Assembly: GCA_018303115.1 (NCBI GenBank)
Contig: JAGVYT010000036.1
Location: forward strand, 1-42,383
Direction: 5' to 3'
Origin: Candidatus Woesearchaeota archaeon
GTDB lineage: Archaea; Nanobdellota; Nanobdellia; Woesearchaeales; UBA10216
Length of the DNA stretch: 42,383 nt
The first letter of the stretch is position 1. Each line of letters opens with the position of its first letter. Positions 17,753 to 26,811 of this stretch are shown here, in pieces. A program made the translations under genes and the position numbers. The notes below the pieces were generated by a model. The model saw only the letters and a list, made by a program, of their open reading frames with translations. It searched no databases and was not told the origin of the DNA.

Positions 17753-18039
17753 ATGACAGATGCAAATAGCAGTGGTTGCCTTTGGGCAGCGTCAGGAAAT
17801 GACTGGTTACCGGTGGACTGCCGGGCAGTTGTGTTAAGGTAGTGAGAGTTCTAAGTAGTTGTAACAGTGGTGGTTGCAGCCAGAAAGAAATTGCTGAAAA
17901 GACGGGGCTTGCTGTCAGAAGTGTTAAGGCTGCGCTTAAAATTCTGAAATTGAAAGGTGCTTTAACGGAAAGATTTCTAATAAATGATATGAGGTGTAAG
18001 CTATACAACTACGGAGGGAAGGAAAATGGAAACAAGTGA
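17753..18039 (+). CDS. Winged-HTH regulator, possibly split or frameshifted (29-aa ORF 17753-17842 plus GTG-start ORF 17842-18039)
   Basis: MTDANSSGCLWAASGNDWLPVDCRAVVLR* followed by RVLSSCNSGGCSQKEIAEKTGLAVRSVKAALKILKLKGALTE (HTH); TATA-like GTATTTAAAC about 27 nt before 17753. Confidence 0.6.
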
Positions 18040-18691
18040 CGCAAGCAGGGATTATACGCCAGGAAATAATTGCGTGACGAGAAAAAATGGTGTTTGTATT
18101 GACTACCTAATAAATGAAACTACAGAGCCTCCGTATACTCTGTATGATAAGGCTACTTTTATGGGCGTAGGGGCATATAAAAAAACTCCAATTGAAGTAG
18201 CAGCAATGGCCTTTATTGGAAAAAGCGTAGCAAGCCATACTTTGCTAATAGTTGACAGTTTTCAGGAAATGACCGGAACAAACGCCAAAGACATCGAAGA
18301 AGGCAAAGCTGCCCTGAAGTCGCAACTTAGACTCCTGCAGGATGCTTTTGATGTTGAGATAAAGGTAGAAGAAACTTCATCGTTTATAGAGACTCCAGCT
18401 TATCGTGCCATTTATCATGATGTTGAAAGGAAACTAGCTAGTTCAGAACTGGAGAATGAATTAAGAAAGAGTTTGCCAGAAGGAGAGTATGATTTAACCT
18501 TCGCACTAAGTGAGGTCGCAGTAACAATGTACATGCAGCTTGAACATGGCATTAGGATTAAAGTAGGACAAAGAAGAGGGAAATTATACGATGGTGTGAT
18601 AGGGGCAGTTAGTGGGATCGGTTTTTCTTATTTATTCCCTTTTTTTTGCCTTTGGAACAGGAGAGGAGGTGAAAACACCGTACAATCCTGA
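18026..18691 (+). CDS. Class Ic aaRS / cyclodipeptide-synthase-fold-like protein, N-terminal part
   Basis: FMGVGAYKKTPIEV..TLLIVDSFQEMTGTNAKDIEEGKAALKSQLRLLQDAF..SFIETPAYRAIYHDVERKL..FALSEVAVTMYMQLEHGIRIKVGQRRGKLYDGVI resembles CDPS/TyrRS-TrpRS Rossmann core; HIGH motif absent. Confidence 0.5.
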   Translation: METSDASRDYTPGNNCVTRKNGVCIDYLINETTEPPYTLYDKATFMGVGAYKKTPIEVAAMAFIGKSVASHTLLIVDSFQEMTGTNAKDIEEGKAALKSQLRLLQDAFDVEIKVEETSSFIETPAYRAIYHDVERKLASSELENELRKSLPEGEYDLTFALSEVAVTMYMQLEHGIRIKVGQRRGKLYDGVIGAVSGIGFSYLFPFFCLWNRRGGENTVQS

Positions 18692-18959
18692 CTCTGGAAC
18701 AAAAAATGGGGGCAGAAGAATAATGCTCGGCGATAGCCCTGAAAAAATTGCAGAAACTATCAAAAAAGGGCCACTTAATGCCCAGATTGCGTTGACAAGG
18801 CTGGGATTAGCAGCACTTTCGCTAAAACGCTCCTTGCCCGGAATAATACCGGAAGACTCCATGCAACCAGAAGATTGCCTTAATTTATCTCTATCGTTAA
18901 TCGAAAAATACGAAATCGCTAAGCTTAAAAGGAGGTTCATGAAACCCAAATTTTTCTGA
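18612..18959 (+). CDS. Probable continuation of the aaRS/CDPS-like protein after a T8 homopolymer frameshift, or a separate small ORF
   Basis: FAFGTGEEVKTPYNPDSGTKNGGRRIMLGDSPEKIAETIKKGPLN resembles the post-KMSKS segment of class Ic enzymes; frames overlap across T8 at 18640-18647. Confidence 0.45.
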   Translation: MGSVFLIYSLFFAFGTGEEVKTPYNPDSGTKNGGRRIMLGDSPEKIAETIKKGPLNAQIALTRLGLAALSLKRSLPGIIPEDSMQPEDCLNLSLSLIEKYEIAKLKRRFMKPKFF

Positions 18960-19003
18960 TAAAAGAAGCAACATTTAAAAAGAAAGAACGGGAAAACAGG
19001 AGC

Positions 19004-20092
19004 ATGGCCAAGCAACGGATTATCGACCCTTACGGAAGCGAACTGATTGAAGACTATACTAAGCTTATTACAGATTTCCATCTTGAAAGGTTTGATTCGT
19101 CATTATTTCCGAAACCGAACAGAATAATGAGGAGGGATGTTGTTTTTGCGGGGATAGGACAGAAAATTATTTCTGAATCCATTAATAAGAAAAAGCCGTT
19201 CTATGTTCTCAGCGGGATTATGCCTACAGGAGATAAGATTCACTTTGGAAACAAGATGGTGGTGGAAAACATCGCTTATTTCCAAAAAATGGGGGCTGAA
19301 ACATACATTTTGGTTGCTGACCTGGAAGCACAGGCGACAAGAGGGGTTTCTTTAGAACAGGCAAGGAAAAGGGCTCTTGATTTTCACATACCAGCTTATA
19401 TAGCCCTTGGTCTGGAGCCGAAAAAGACAACTGTTTATTTCCAGTCAGAAAACGTTGAAGTTATGCGCGCTACTGCATTGTTTTCAAAAAAGGTTACTTT
19501 AAACCAGTTCCTGGCAACTTACGGAAACGCAGACCCGGGAAAGATACTGGCTGCCATTACGCAGGTTGCTGACATTCTTTACCCGCAATTTAAGAAAAGG
19601 ATGCCAGGAATAATCCCGGTAGGGAGCGACCAGCTGCCACACATACTTCTTACAAGAGACATTGTTGGCAGGATGAAAACAGAAAAATATTTTGCGCCAA
19701 GCGCTATCTTCCACAAGTATACGCCTTCTTTGGACGGCTCGATAAAGATGTCAAAATCAAGACCGGAATCCTGCATTGAACTGCCTGAAGACCCGAAAAT
19801 TGTCTGCAAGAAAATAAAAAATGCCATTAGCGGCGGGAGAGACACGCTTGAAGAACACAAACGCTTAGGGGCTGTTATAGAGAAAGATATGGTTTTTGAA
19901 CTGCTTAAGCAGCACTTGATTGAAGACGACAAAAAGCTTGATAAGATTTACAGGGCTTACAAGTCAGGAAAGATGACTTCCGGAGAGGTAAAAGAAATTG
20001 CATGTGAAAAAATGACGCAGTTCATGAATAAGCTGGAAAAAAGCATAAAAGAAGCCAAAAAACTTGTCTCTGAACTGAAATTTGCAAAATAA
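19004..20092 (+). CDS. trpS: Tryptophanyl-tRNA synthetase
   Basis: VLSGIMPTGDKIHFGNKMVVE..VGSDQLPHILLTRDI..SIKMSKSRPESCIEL. Confidence 0.94.
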   Translation: MAKQRIIDPYGSELIEDYTKLITDFHLERFDSSLFPKPNRIMRRDVVFAGIGQKIISESINKKKPFYVLSGIMPTGDKIHFGNKMVVENIAYFQKMGAETYILVADLEAQATRGVSLEQARKRALDFHIPAYIALGLEPKKTTVYFQSENVEVMRATALFSKKVTLNQFLATYGNADPGKILAAITQVADILYPQFKKRMPGIIPVGSDQLPHILLTRDIVGRMKTEKYFAPSAIFHKYTPSLDGSIKMSKSRPESCIELPEDPKIVCKKIKNAISGGRDTLEEHKRLGAVIEKDMVFELLKQHLIEDDKKLDKIYRAYKSGKMTSGEVKEIACEKMTQFMNKLEKSIKEAKKLVSELKFAK

Positions 20093-20139
20093 GCCAATTT
20101 CCAAAGTTTTTTAAACCATAGCCGAATTCTTCAATTTTC

Positions 20140-22311
20140 ATGACAGAGCTAATCATAACAGAAAAGCCCAAATCTGCTCAGAGAATAGCGGAAGCGCTGG
20201 CAGACGGCAAACCGCTGAGAAAAGGCGACAGGGGCGTTTACTATTACGAGATAACCCGAGGCAGTAATGACATAATAGTCGGATGCGCGGTAGGGCATTT
20301 GTTCGGTATAGCGGAAAAAGAAAAGAAAGGGATGAGGTATCCAACATTTAACGTCGAATGGAAGCCTTTGTACGAGATGGACAAAAATGCGGCATTTTCA
20401 AAAAAATATTATGATATGCTAAAGAAGCTTTCCAAAAAAGCAGATTCTTTCACTGTAGCATGCGACCTTGACATGGAAGGAGAGGTTATCGGCTTAAACG
20501 CTCTTAGATTCATCTGCAGGCAAAAGGACGGAAGGAGGATGAAATTCTCAACGCTCACAAAACCTGATTTAGTCAGGGCTTATGAAACTGCCTCTCCGAG
20601 CATAGAATGGGGGCTCGCACACGCTGGAGAAACGCGGCACGAGCTGGACTGGTATTACGGCATCAACCTTTCGAGGGCGCTCACTTCATCAATAAAAAAG
20701 GCGGGGATGTTCAAGATACTAAGCATAGGAAGAGTGCAGGGACCATCGCTTAAAATAATAGTTGACAAGGAAAAGGAAATTTCTGCATTTAAATCAGAGC
20801 CGTTCTGGCAGATAGGGATGGAGGCGCAGGCAAAAAAAGGGGTTATTCATGCGCTGCACGAAAAAGGCAAGTTCTGGAAAAAAGAAGAGGCAAAAGCCAT
20901 CTATGAAAAAACAACTGGAAAGGATGGAGAAATAAAAGACGTAAAAAGGAAAGAATACGAACAAAACGCCCCGACACCTCTTGACTTAACCACACTTCAG
21001 ACAGAAGCATACAGATGCTTCGGAATAAATCCAAAAATGGCTCTTGCTGTAGCGCAGGACCTGTACACGTCAGGGCTGATATCTTACCCAAGAACTTCCT
21101 CACAGCAGTTGCCGGCAGCAATAGGGTATGAAAAAATACTGAAGGAACTGCAAAAAAACAGCAGCTACAGCGAATTATGCAAAGAGCTTCTGAAAAACAA
21201 AAAGCTGGAGCCAAACAACGGCAAGAAAACAGACCCAGCGCATCCAGCGATATTCCCAACAGGCATAAAGCCAAACGGGCTGAAAGACTACAACTTCAAA
21301 ATTTACGATTTGATTGCGAGAAGGTTCCTGGCAACTTTTGCAGAACCGGCAATAAGGGAAACTATGACAATTCACATAGAGGTTGAAGGCGAGACATTCA
21401 CAGCAACAGGGACAAGGACAAAACACGATGGATGGCACAGGTACTACGGGGAATACGCAAAATTCAAGGAAGAAGAGCTCCCCCAAGTAAAGGCCGGAGA
21501 GGGTGTGAGGCAGAAAAGAATGGAGATGCTTAAAAAGGAAACAAAGCCGCCGGCAAGATACACGCAAGCCTCAATAATAAGGGAACTGGAAAAAAGGAAC
21601 GTAGGGACAAAAGCGACACGGGCAGACGTGATTGACACCCTCTACCAGCGCGGTTACATTACTGAGAGGGCAATAATGGCAACAGAGCTCGGAATTAAAA
21701 TAGAGGAAACCCTGCAAAAATACAGCCCGAAAGTCGTAAGCGAGGAGCTGACAAGGCATTTTGAAATTGAAATGGAAGAAATACAGGAGAACAAGAAAAA
21801 GGGGGATGATGTCCTGGAAGAAGCGAAAGACGTGCTGACAGAAATACTTGGAGAGTTCAAGAAAAAGGAAAAGGACATAGGGAATAATCTGCTTGAAGCG
21901 ACGAAGACCGCAGAAACTATAGCTAACACTGTAGGAAAGTGCGTTAGCTGCGAAGGCAACCTCATGATGAAAAAGGGAAGATTCGGGAAGTTCATAGCGT
22001 GCAGCAACTACCCGGAATGCAAAATCACTTTCAAGCTGCCAAGCAACGGCATGGCTAAAACAACAGACAAGCTGTGCGAGGAATGCAGCCACCCTAAAAT
22101 CCTAATGATAAGAAAAATGAAAAAACCGCAGGAGGCGTGCATAAACCTAGACTGCCCGTCAAAAAGGATAGCGACTGACAAGGAAAACTCTGCATGCGAG
22201 AAATGCGGGAAAGGGAAGATGATAATAAGAAAAAGCGTCTACGGCCAGTTTCTTGCATGCGACCAGTTCCCTAAGTGCAGGAATATACACCGCAGCAGAG
22301 ACAAAATTTAA
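20140..22311 (+). CDS. topA: DNA topoisomerase I (type IA) with C-terminal zinc fingers
   Basis: LIITEKPKSAQRIAEAL.. DLDMEGEVIG.. QDLYTSGLISYPRTSSQQLP.. CVSCEGNLMMKKGRFGKFIACSNYPEC. Confidence 0.96.
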   Translation: MTELIITEKPKSAQRIAEALADGKPLRKGDRGVYYYEITRGSNDIIVGCAVGHLFGIAEKEKKGMRYPTFNVEWKPLYEMDKNAAFSKKYYDMLKKLSKKADSFTVACDLDMEGEVIGLNALRFICRQKDGRRMKFSTLTKPDLVRAYETASPSIEWGLAHAGETRHELDWYYGINLSRALTSSIKKAGMFKILSIGRVQGPSLKIIVDKEKEISAFKSEPFWQIGMEAQAKKGVIHALHEKGKFWKKEEAKAIYEKTTGKDGEIKDVKRKEYEQNAPTPLDLTTLQTEAYRCFGINPKMALAVAQDLYTSGLISYPRTSSQQLPAAIGYEKILKELQKNSSYSELCKELLKNKKLEPNNGKKTDPAHPAIFPTGIKPNGLKDYNFKIYDLIARRFLATFAEPAIRETMTIHIEVEGETFTATGTRTKHDGWHRYYGEYAKFKEEELPQVKAGEGVRQKRMEMLKKETKPPARYTQASIIRELEKRNVGTKATRADVIDTLYQRGYITERAIMATELGIKIEETLQKYSPKVVSEELTRHFEIEMEEIQENKKKGDDVLEEAKDVLTEILGEFKKKEKDIGNNLLEATKTAETIANTVGKCVSCEGNLMMKKGRFGKFIACSNYPECKITFKLPSNGMAKTTDKLCEECSHPKILMIRKMKKPQEACINLDCPSKRIATDKENSACEKCGKGKMIIRKSVYGQFLACDQFPKCRNIHRSRDKI

Positions 22312-22336
22312 GAAAGGAGCGTTAATTGCTGATTAG

Positions 22337-23416
22337 ATGATAACTGACACTGCAGCAAAAGAAATAAAGAAGGCTGCTTCTCTAGCTGCAAATTTTATGC
22401 TAAGCAGACCGTTCTATGCATCAGTCGATATCACCAATTTTTGTAACTTGCGCTGCGATGGATGCGACTACCCCTTGCTTCTTGGACAACGGCAACTCGG
22501 CAGTGACCTTCCATTCGAGGGGATTGAAGCGAGGATTGAGGCACTGCATAAGGCATTTGGAAGCCTAGTTGTTGTACTGGCCGGGTTTGAGCCAACTGTA
22601 AGAACCGACTTAGATGATATCATTGCTGCGGCGTCTAAGCATAATTATGTCGGAATTGTCATAAATGGAACACTTATCGACAGGAGGAAGGCAGCGAACA
22701 TGTGGAAAGCTGGACTCTTGTTTGCAAGCGTTTCTTTGCCTACAACGGAGGACAAAAGATTTAGGGAAATAACACAGGTGCAACGCTACGGTGTCAGGGA
22801 CGTTAAAAATGCAATTGAAACGTTGATTAAGACTGCACCAATATTCGGAAAAGTAGCCATAACTGTGACAATCGACAACCAAACAACGCCAGCACAAATG
22901 GAGGAAATTATCGTTTACGCGGAGAGCGTAGGAGCTGCCGTTTCATTCCAACCATACTCAGCATCAAAACCTGCCTCAGCCTTAACCGGCTACGATGTTA
23001 CCGCTGACAAAAGAAGGATAACTGAGGAAACACTCGGAACAGTTTTTGCAGGAAGTTTAGCCAGCATAATTCTAGAGTTGAAAAGAAGGCATGGTCATGT
23101 TATAGGCCGAACTGTTGCCTTAAGAAATTTTGATACTTTTATTAGGGAGGGAACGATACCGTTCAAGCCCCGTTCACTCAAACTTTACACAAACGGGAAC
23201 ATTGGCCTATACCCTGAAAGGCAAGCGTTCAGCAATATTGACGCCAGATTGCCTGAACAGGTCTGGCAAGATTATAGGCGGCATGTTGAGGAATTAAGGG
23301 CACAGGGCCCGTTTAGGGCAAATAACTGCTACCGGTGCGTAAATCTGACTAATCCGTCAACACCATTAGGCGACATCGTTGGCGGATTAGTACGGGGCTT
23401 CTTGAAAACTATTTAA
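22337..23416 (+). CDS. Radical SAM protein
   Basis: SVDITNFCNLRCDGCDYPLLLG (CxxxCxxC) and C-terminal NNCYRCVN. Confidence 0.85.
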   Translation: MITDTAAKEIKKAASLAANFMLSRPFYASVDITNFCNLRCDGCDYPLLLGQRQLGSDLPFEGIEARIEALHKAFGSLVVVLAGFEPTVRTDLDDIIAAASKHNYVGIVINGTLIDRRKAANMWKAGLLFASVSLPTTEDKRFREITQVQRYGVRDVKNAIETLIKTAPIFGKVAITVTIDNQTTPAQMEEIIVYAESVGAAVSFQPYSASKPASALTGYDVTADKRRITEETLGTVFAGSLASIILELKRRHGHVIGRTVALRNFDTFIREGTIPFKPRSLKLYTNGNIGLYPERQAFSNIDARLPEQVWQDYRRHVEELRAQGPFRANNCYRCVNLTNPSTPLGDIVGGLVRGFLKTI

Positions 23417-23440
23417 ACATTAAATCAGTTTTAGCTTACC

Positions 23441-23548
23441 ATGCTTAGTGCAACAGAGATGGTTGTCGGGCTTGTTCTTTCAGTTGTAATAGCCCGCCCT
23501 TATCGGCTTAGAGCGGGAGAAGCTGCGAAATTAAGAAAAGCAAAATAA
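23441..23548 (+). CDS. 35-aa hydrophobic/basic microprotein
   Basis: MLSATEMVVGLVLSVVIARPYRLRAGEAAKLRKAK; follows the radical SAM gene. Confidence 0.4.
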   Translation: MLSATEMVVGLVLSVVIARPYRLRAGEAAKLRKAK

Positions 23549-23550
23549 AA

Positions 23551-24858
23551 TCATAGCTCTATAAGCCTGCTCTGCTCCTTTAGAAGGCTTGGGCTTCCGC
23601 CGCCATGCCATGTAATCCTTGGGCGGATGCGTATTGGATAAAGGCGCTCGTTGGTATCATCAAACAGAATTGCCGCACCTTTCACGTCGGGAAGGTCTGC
23701 AAGCGTCTTGTCAAGGCTTTCCCTCATGTAGGTCTGCATCAAAGCACCTAAAGCGTCAACATCAATCTTTGCAGTGATATGATGGGCTATGACAATATCC
23801 GATTGCGTCATAACATCCGTATGGATTTGCCCTGGCTGCTGAGAGGCAAGGACCAGGGAGATGCCGGGCTGGCGGCCTTCGCGGAGAAGCGTTTGCAAGG
23901 TGTCAGTTGCTGGAGTCGTGCCACTTCTCGGCAAAAACTCGTGCGCTTCATCCACCATAATCCATATCAGCGGAACCTCTTTCGCTTCTTCTTCAGAGGG
24001 AATAAGCCTTGTAAAAGACTTTACATCCCTGAACTCTTCCTCTTTTCTCGCCTGCATTCGCTCAGTAAAAAGTTTCTTGCTGATTAAGCCTATAACCAAA
24101 GCCCTGACACTAGCCCTGTTTACAGCAGAAGCATAACCGCTAACGTCTATAACTGTTATCTGGCTTGGCTGGACCAATTCAGAAAAAGAAATCCCCTGTT
24201 TGCTGAACAACCCCCAACTTTCAGCTGTTATGAAAAGGTTTTCAGCAGCAGCTTGGGTGTAGTGGTCGGTGCGCTCATCTGATTGTATGGCAGCAATAAT
24301 GCCATCTATATCGTAATCTTCTTCAAGATTTGAAATAACTCTGCCAATTAAAGCGCCGATTGGGCTTGTTATCTCTATATTGAAAGTCAGGCACCAGTCT
24401 TCTACGGACAGTTCAGAAGGCTGAATTGCAAATGGAAAATCAACCGGAATCCCCTTTTCCTTTGCGCTTTCAAAATGCCCTGCTGGAACATAAACCTTGG
24501 CATTTATTTCCTCGTATTTAAATCCCCATTCCCGCAAAAGAGCTTCGTCCCGCTTGTTTTCATACTTCATAGTCCAGTAAATTCCCATTGTGTCAAACAT
24601 AACAACTGCAAGCTTTGATGTAATTTCTTGTGTTAAAGTCATCATGCCTTCTGCGATAGCCCCGAGGCTAAACGACTTTCCGCTTCCACGCTTGCCTGTT
24701 ACAAAAACTACGTGGCTTCTGGCAACGTCCATATAAACTTCATTAGAAAGGGAGGTTGTCCGCCCCATTTTAACATAATGCCTGCCTAATAAGAACATGC
24801 CTTTTGTTCCAAACTTCCTTCTGTCCTCAGCATCCCTGCCCACTATTATTTCATACAT
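23551..24858 (-). CDS. herA: HerA-like ATPase/helicase
   Basis: MYEIIVGRDAEDRRKFGTKGMFLLGRHYVKMG..VTGKRGSGKSFSLGAIAEGM..WIMVDEAHEFLP..LREGRQPGISLVLASQQPGQI; start refined. Confidence 0.87.
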   Translation of the reverse strand: MYEIIVGRDAEDRRKFGTKGMFLLGRHYVKMGRTTSLSNEVYMDVARSHVVFVTGKRGSGKSFSLGAIAEGMMTLTQEITSKLAVVMFDTMGIYWTMKYENKRDEALLREWGFKYEEINAKVYVPAGHFESAKEKGIPVDFPFAIQPSELSVEDWCLTFNIEITSPIGALIGRVISNLEEDYDIDGIIAAIQSDERTDHYTQAAAENLFITAESWGLFSKQGISFSELVQPSQITVIDVSGYASAVNRASVRALVIGLISKKLFTERMQARKEEEFRDVKSFTRLIPSEEEAKEVPLIWIMVDEAHEFLPRSGTTPATDTLQTLLREGRQPGISLVLASQQPGQIHTDVMTQSDIVIAHHITAKIDVDALGALMQTYMRESLDKTLADLPDVKGAAILFDDTNERLYPIRIRPRITWHGGGSPSLLKEQSRLIEL

Positions 24859-24952
24859 TAGCTGTAAAATTGATTGGAGGGTATAAATATTTGTCGCTAA
24901 ATTGATGGCTGCCACTAAAATTATATATAGCTGCAGTAAAACACGCTGCATT

Positions 24953-25177
24953 ATGGAAGAGGAAAAGGTAAGAAAGGGCGCCAAAGCATTGATGGACGAG
25001 TTTATGGCAGCCATTGAAGCTGCTGAAGGAGTTGAAGAAGATGTAGGGATAGAAATGAGCGATTCTACAAGAAAAGCCGGGAAGTGCGAGCTTACAGAAG
25101 GCTTTCCAGAGCGCATGCTGAAAAACGCCCCTGCAAAAAAAGACAGACATGTTGTTGCTGAAAAGAAGCAGTGGTGA
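24953..25177 (+). CDS. Small archaeal conserved protein of the type often annotated as GatC-like
   Basis: MEEEKVRKGAKALMDEFMAAIEAAEG..EGFPERMLKNAPAKKDRHVVAEKKQW. Confidence 0.5.
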   Translation: MEEEKVRKGAKALMDEFMAAIEAAEGVEEDVGIEMSDSTRKAGKCELTEGFPERMLKNAPAKKDRHVVAEKKQW

Positions 25178-25179
25178 GT

Positions 25180-25740
25180 ATGAAATTTGTTCTTATAAGC
25201 AGCAACCCACGTAAAATAAACGAGCTGAGAAAGCTTCTAGAGCCGGAATTTAATGTTGAAATAATGCAATTGGAGTATCCTGAACTAAAGCTGGACGAGC
25301 CATGCGAGATTTCCAGGGCCGCTGCAAAAATGCTGGCTGAAAGACTAAAGAAAACAGTTTTGGTTGAAGACTCAGGATGCCACATTGAAGCGCTTAACGG
25401 CTTTCCCGGAATAATGACCAAATTCACGCATAAAAGAATAGGGAACGAGGGGCTGCTCAAGCTGATGAAAGGGGTTAAGAACAGGAAGGCATATTATAAA
25501 TCCGCAATCGGGCTCTGCAGCCCAGGGAAACAGCCATTATGCTTTCTTGGAATTGAAGAGGGAAAGATTGCTGGCAAGTTGCGAGGGAACAAGGGCTGGG
25601 GGCAGGACCCGATATTCATGCCAAAAGGGAAAAAGAAGACTTACGGTGAGCTTGGCTATCCGCAAGGCTACCACCTGTTCAGGAAAAATGCTGTTGAGAA
25701 ACTGAAAGAATATCTCCTAACCGCCGGAAATAACGGATAA
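25180..25740 (+). CDS. Ham1/RdgB-type non-canonical purine NTP pyrophosphatase
   Basis: KFVLISSNPRKINELRKLL..VLVEDSGCHIEALNGFPG..GWGQDPIFMPKGKKKTYGEL. Confidence 0.93.
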   Translation: MKFVLISSNPRKINELRKLLEPEFNVEIMQLEYPELKLDEPCEISRAAAKMLAERLKKTVLVEDSGCHIEALNGFPGIMTKFTHKRIGNEGLLKLMKGVKNRKAYYKSAIGLCSPGKQPLCFLGIEEGKIAGKLRGNKGWGQDPIFMPKGKKKTYGELGYPQGYHLFRKNAVEKLKEYLLTAGNNG

Positions 25741-25911
25741 AAGTTTGACATCGTCTTTATCAGCGAGCTTTTCGTTCTCAGTAACGAACTGGTTGTTTTT
25801 TGCAACTATGACTGTTTCCGGGTTTACTTTCAACTTCTGAAGAAGCTGCGAAACAGTTCCGCTGAACTTCAGTTTCTTCCTTTTATTCTCTGCCTCTATG
25901 AAGAGCTCCAT
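25717..25911 (-). CDS. Ubiquitin-like ThiS/MoaD/SAMP-type protein
   Basis: 64 aa, beta-grasp pattern ending ..VKLLSVISGG. Confidence 0.8.
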   Translation of the reverse strand: MELFIEAENKRKKLKFSGTVSQLLQKLKVNPETVIVAKNNQFVTENEKLADKDDVKLLSVISGG

Positions 25912-26121
25912 TTCTTTTAGTGGATTATGGTTGTTTAAAAAAGTTGTCTGAGACCAGGCGTTGTCCTAAAAGAGCTTTCTCGAATGTTTATCGCTTCCTC
26001 TTTACTTCCCCCCTCCTGCTCTGCCGTATGTGAGCCATAGAGTGGTCATAGAAGTTTTGGAGAACAGGTTTGGGGGTATGCAGTAGCTACACGAACAGGA
26101 TTCGGGATAACGCCCTGAGAT

Positions 26122-26152
26122 CATTGGTCACTGGACATTACCGGATAGGGTT
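26122..26152 (+). repeat. 31-bp direct repeat, copy 1
   Basis: CATTGGTCACTGGACATTACCGGATAGGGTT, identical to 26737-26767. Confidence 0.98.
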
Positions 26153-26196
26153 AGAAAAGAAGGATTTAAAAGAAGTTATAGATTACCTTTTCCAAA

Positions 26197-26763
26197 ATGG
26201 CGATTCAAACGTTAACAACACCTTCCAGCCCAATTGACGAGTTACCGGTCTATCAGTATCAGGACTTATTTACATGGAGATTAGGTCAAGGATGCAATAA
26301 TAACGTATTTGCGCTGAACCGCCATCACGTGGCAAGGGTGAAAAAACCTCTTCAATGGAGTCCCGATTCGGAGGAAGAGAGGTTAAGGAGAACAAAGAAG
26401 GCTTATGATGTAGTAGTGGATGCTTACGAATCTGGCATTCCTGTTCCAGAACCAGTTGGAGTCTTTCAAGTGCGAATCGTTTATGAACGAAATTTGTTCG
26501 GATTGTTTTACAGGGTAAAGCCTGCCGTAGTTGTCAAGCGGGTTAGGGGTATTAGAGGGGATAGGGCTAAAGGAGACTTAGCCGGGCGAGTTAGTGAATT
26601 GCACGAGAATCTTAAGAATATTGTAAGAAATAAAGGTTTTCTGTGGGGAGATGACTGGCTGAGAAATACGATGTACAATCCAAGAGAGGGTGTTCTTTTC
26701 CTTACAGATTTTGACGACCTTTCGCGGGTTTTCTACCATTGGTCACTGGACATTACCGGATAG
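26197..26763 (+). CDS. Protein-kinase-like fold protein
   Basis: LGQGCNNNVFALNRHHVARVKKP..GIPVPEPVGVF..NKGFLWGDDWLRNTMYN (catalytic-loop-like)..LFLTDFDDLSR (DFD). Confidence 0.65.
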   Translation: MAIQTLTTPSSPIDELPVYQYQDLFTWRLGQGCNNNVFALNRHHVARVKKPLQWSPDSEEERLRRTKKAYDVVVDAYESGIPVPEPVGVFQVRIVYERNLFGLFYRVKPAVVVKRVRGIRGDRAKGDLAGRVSELHENLKNIVRNKGFLWGDDWLRNTMYNPREGVLFLTDFDDLSRVFYHWSLDITG

Positions 26764-26767
26764 GGTT
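26737..26767 (+). repeat. 31-bp direct repeat, copy 2 (overlaps the kinase-like C-terminus)
   Basis: Identical to 26122-26152. Confidence 0.98.
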
Positions 26768-26811
26768 TATAAGGCGGTAAAATCACTACTGCCAATAAGC
26801 TAGTTAAAGGT

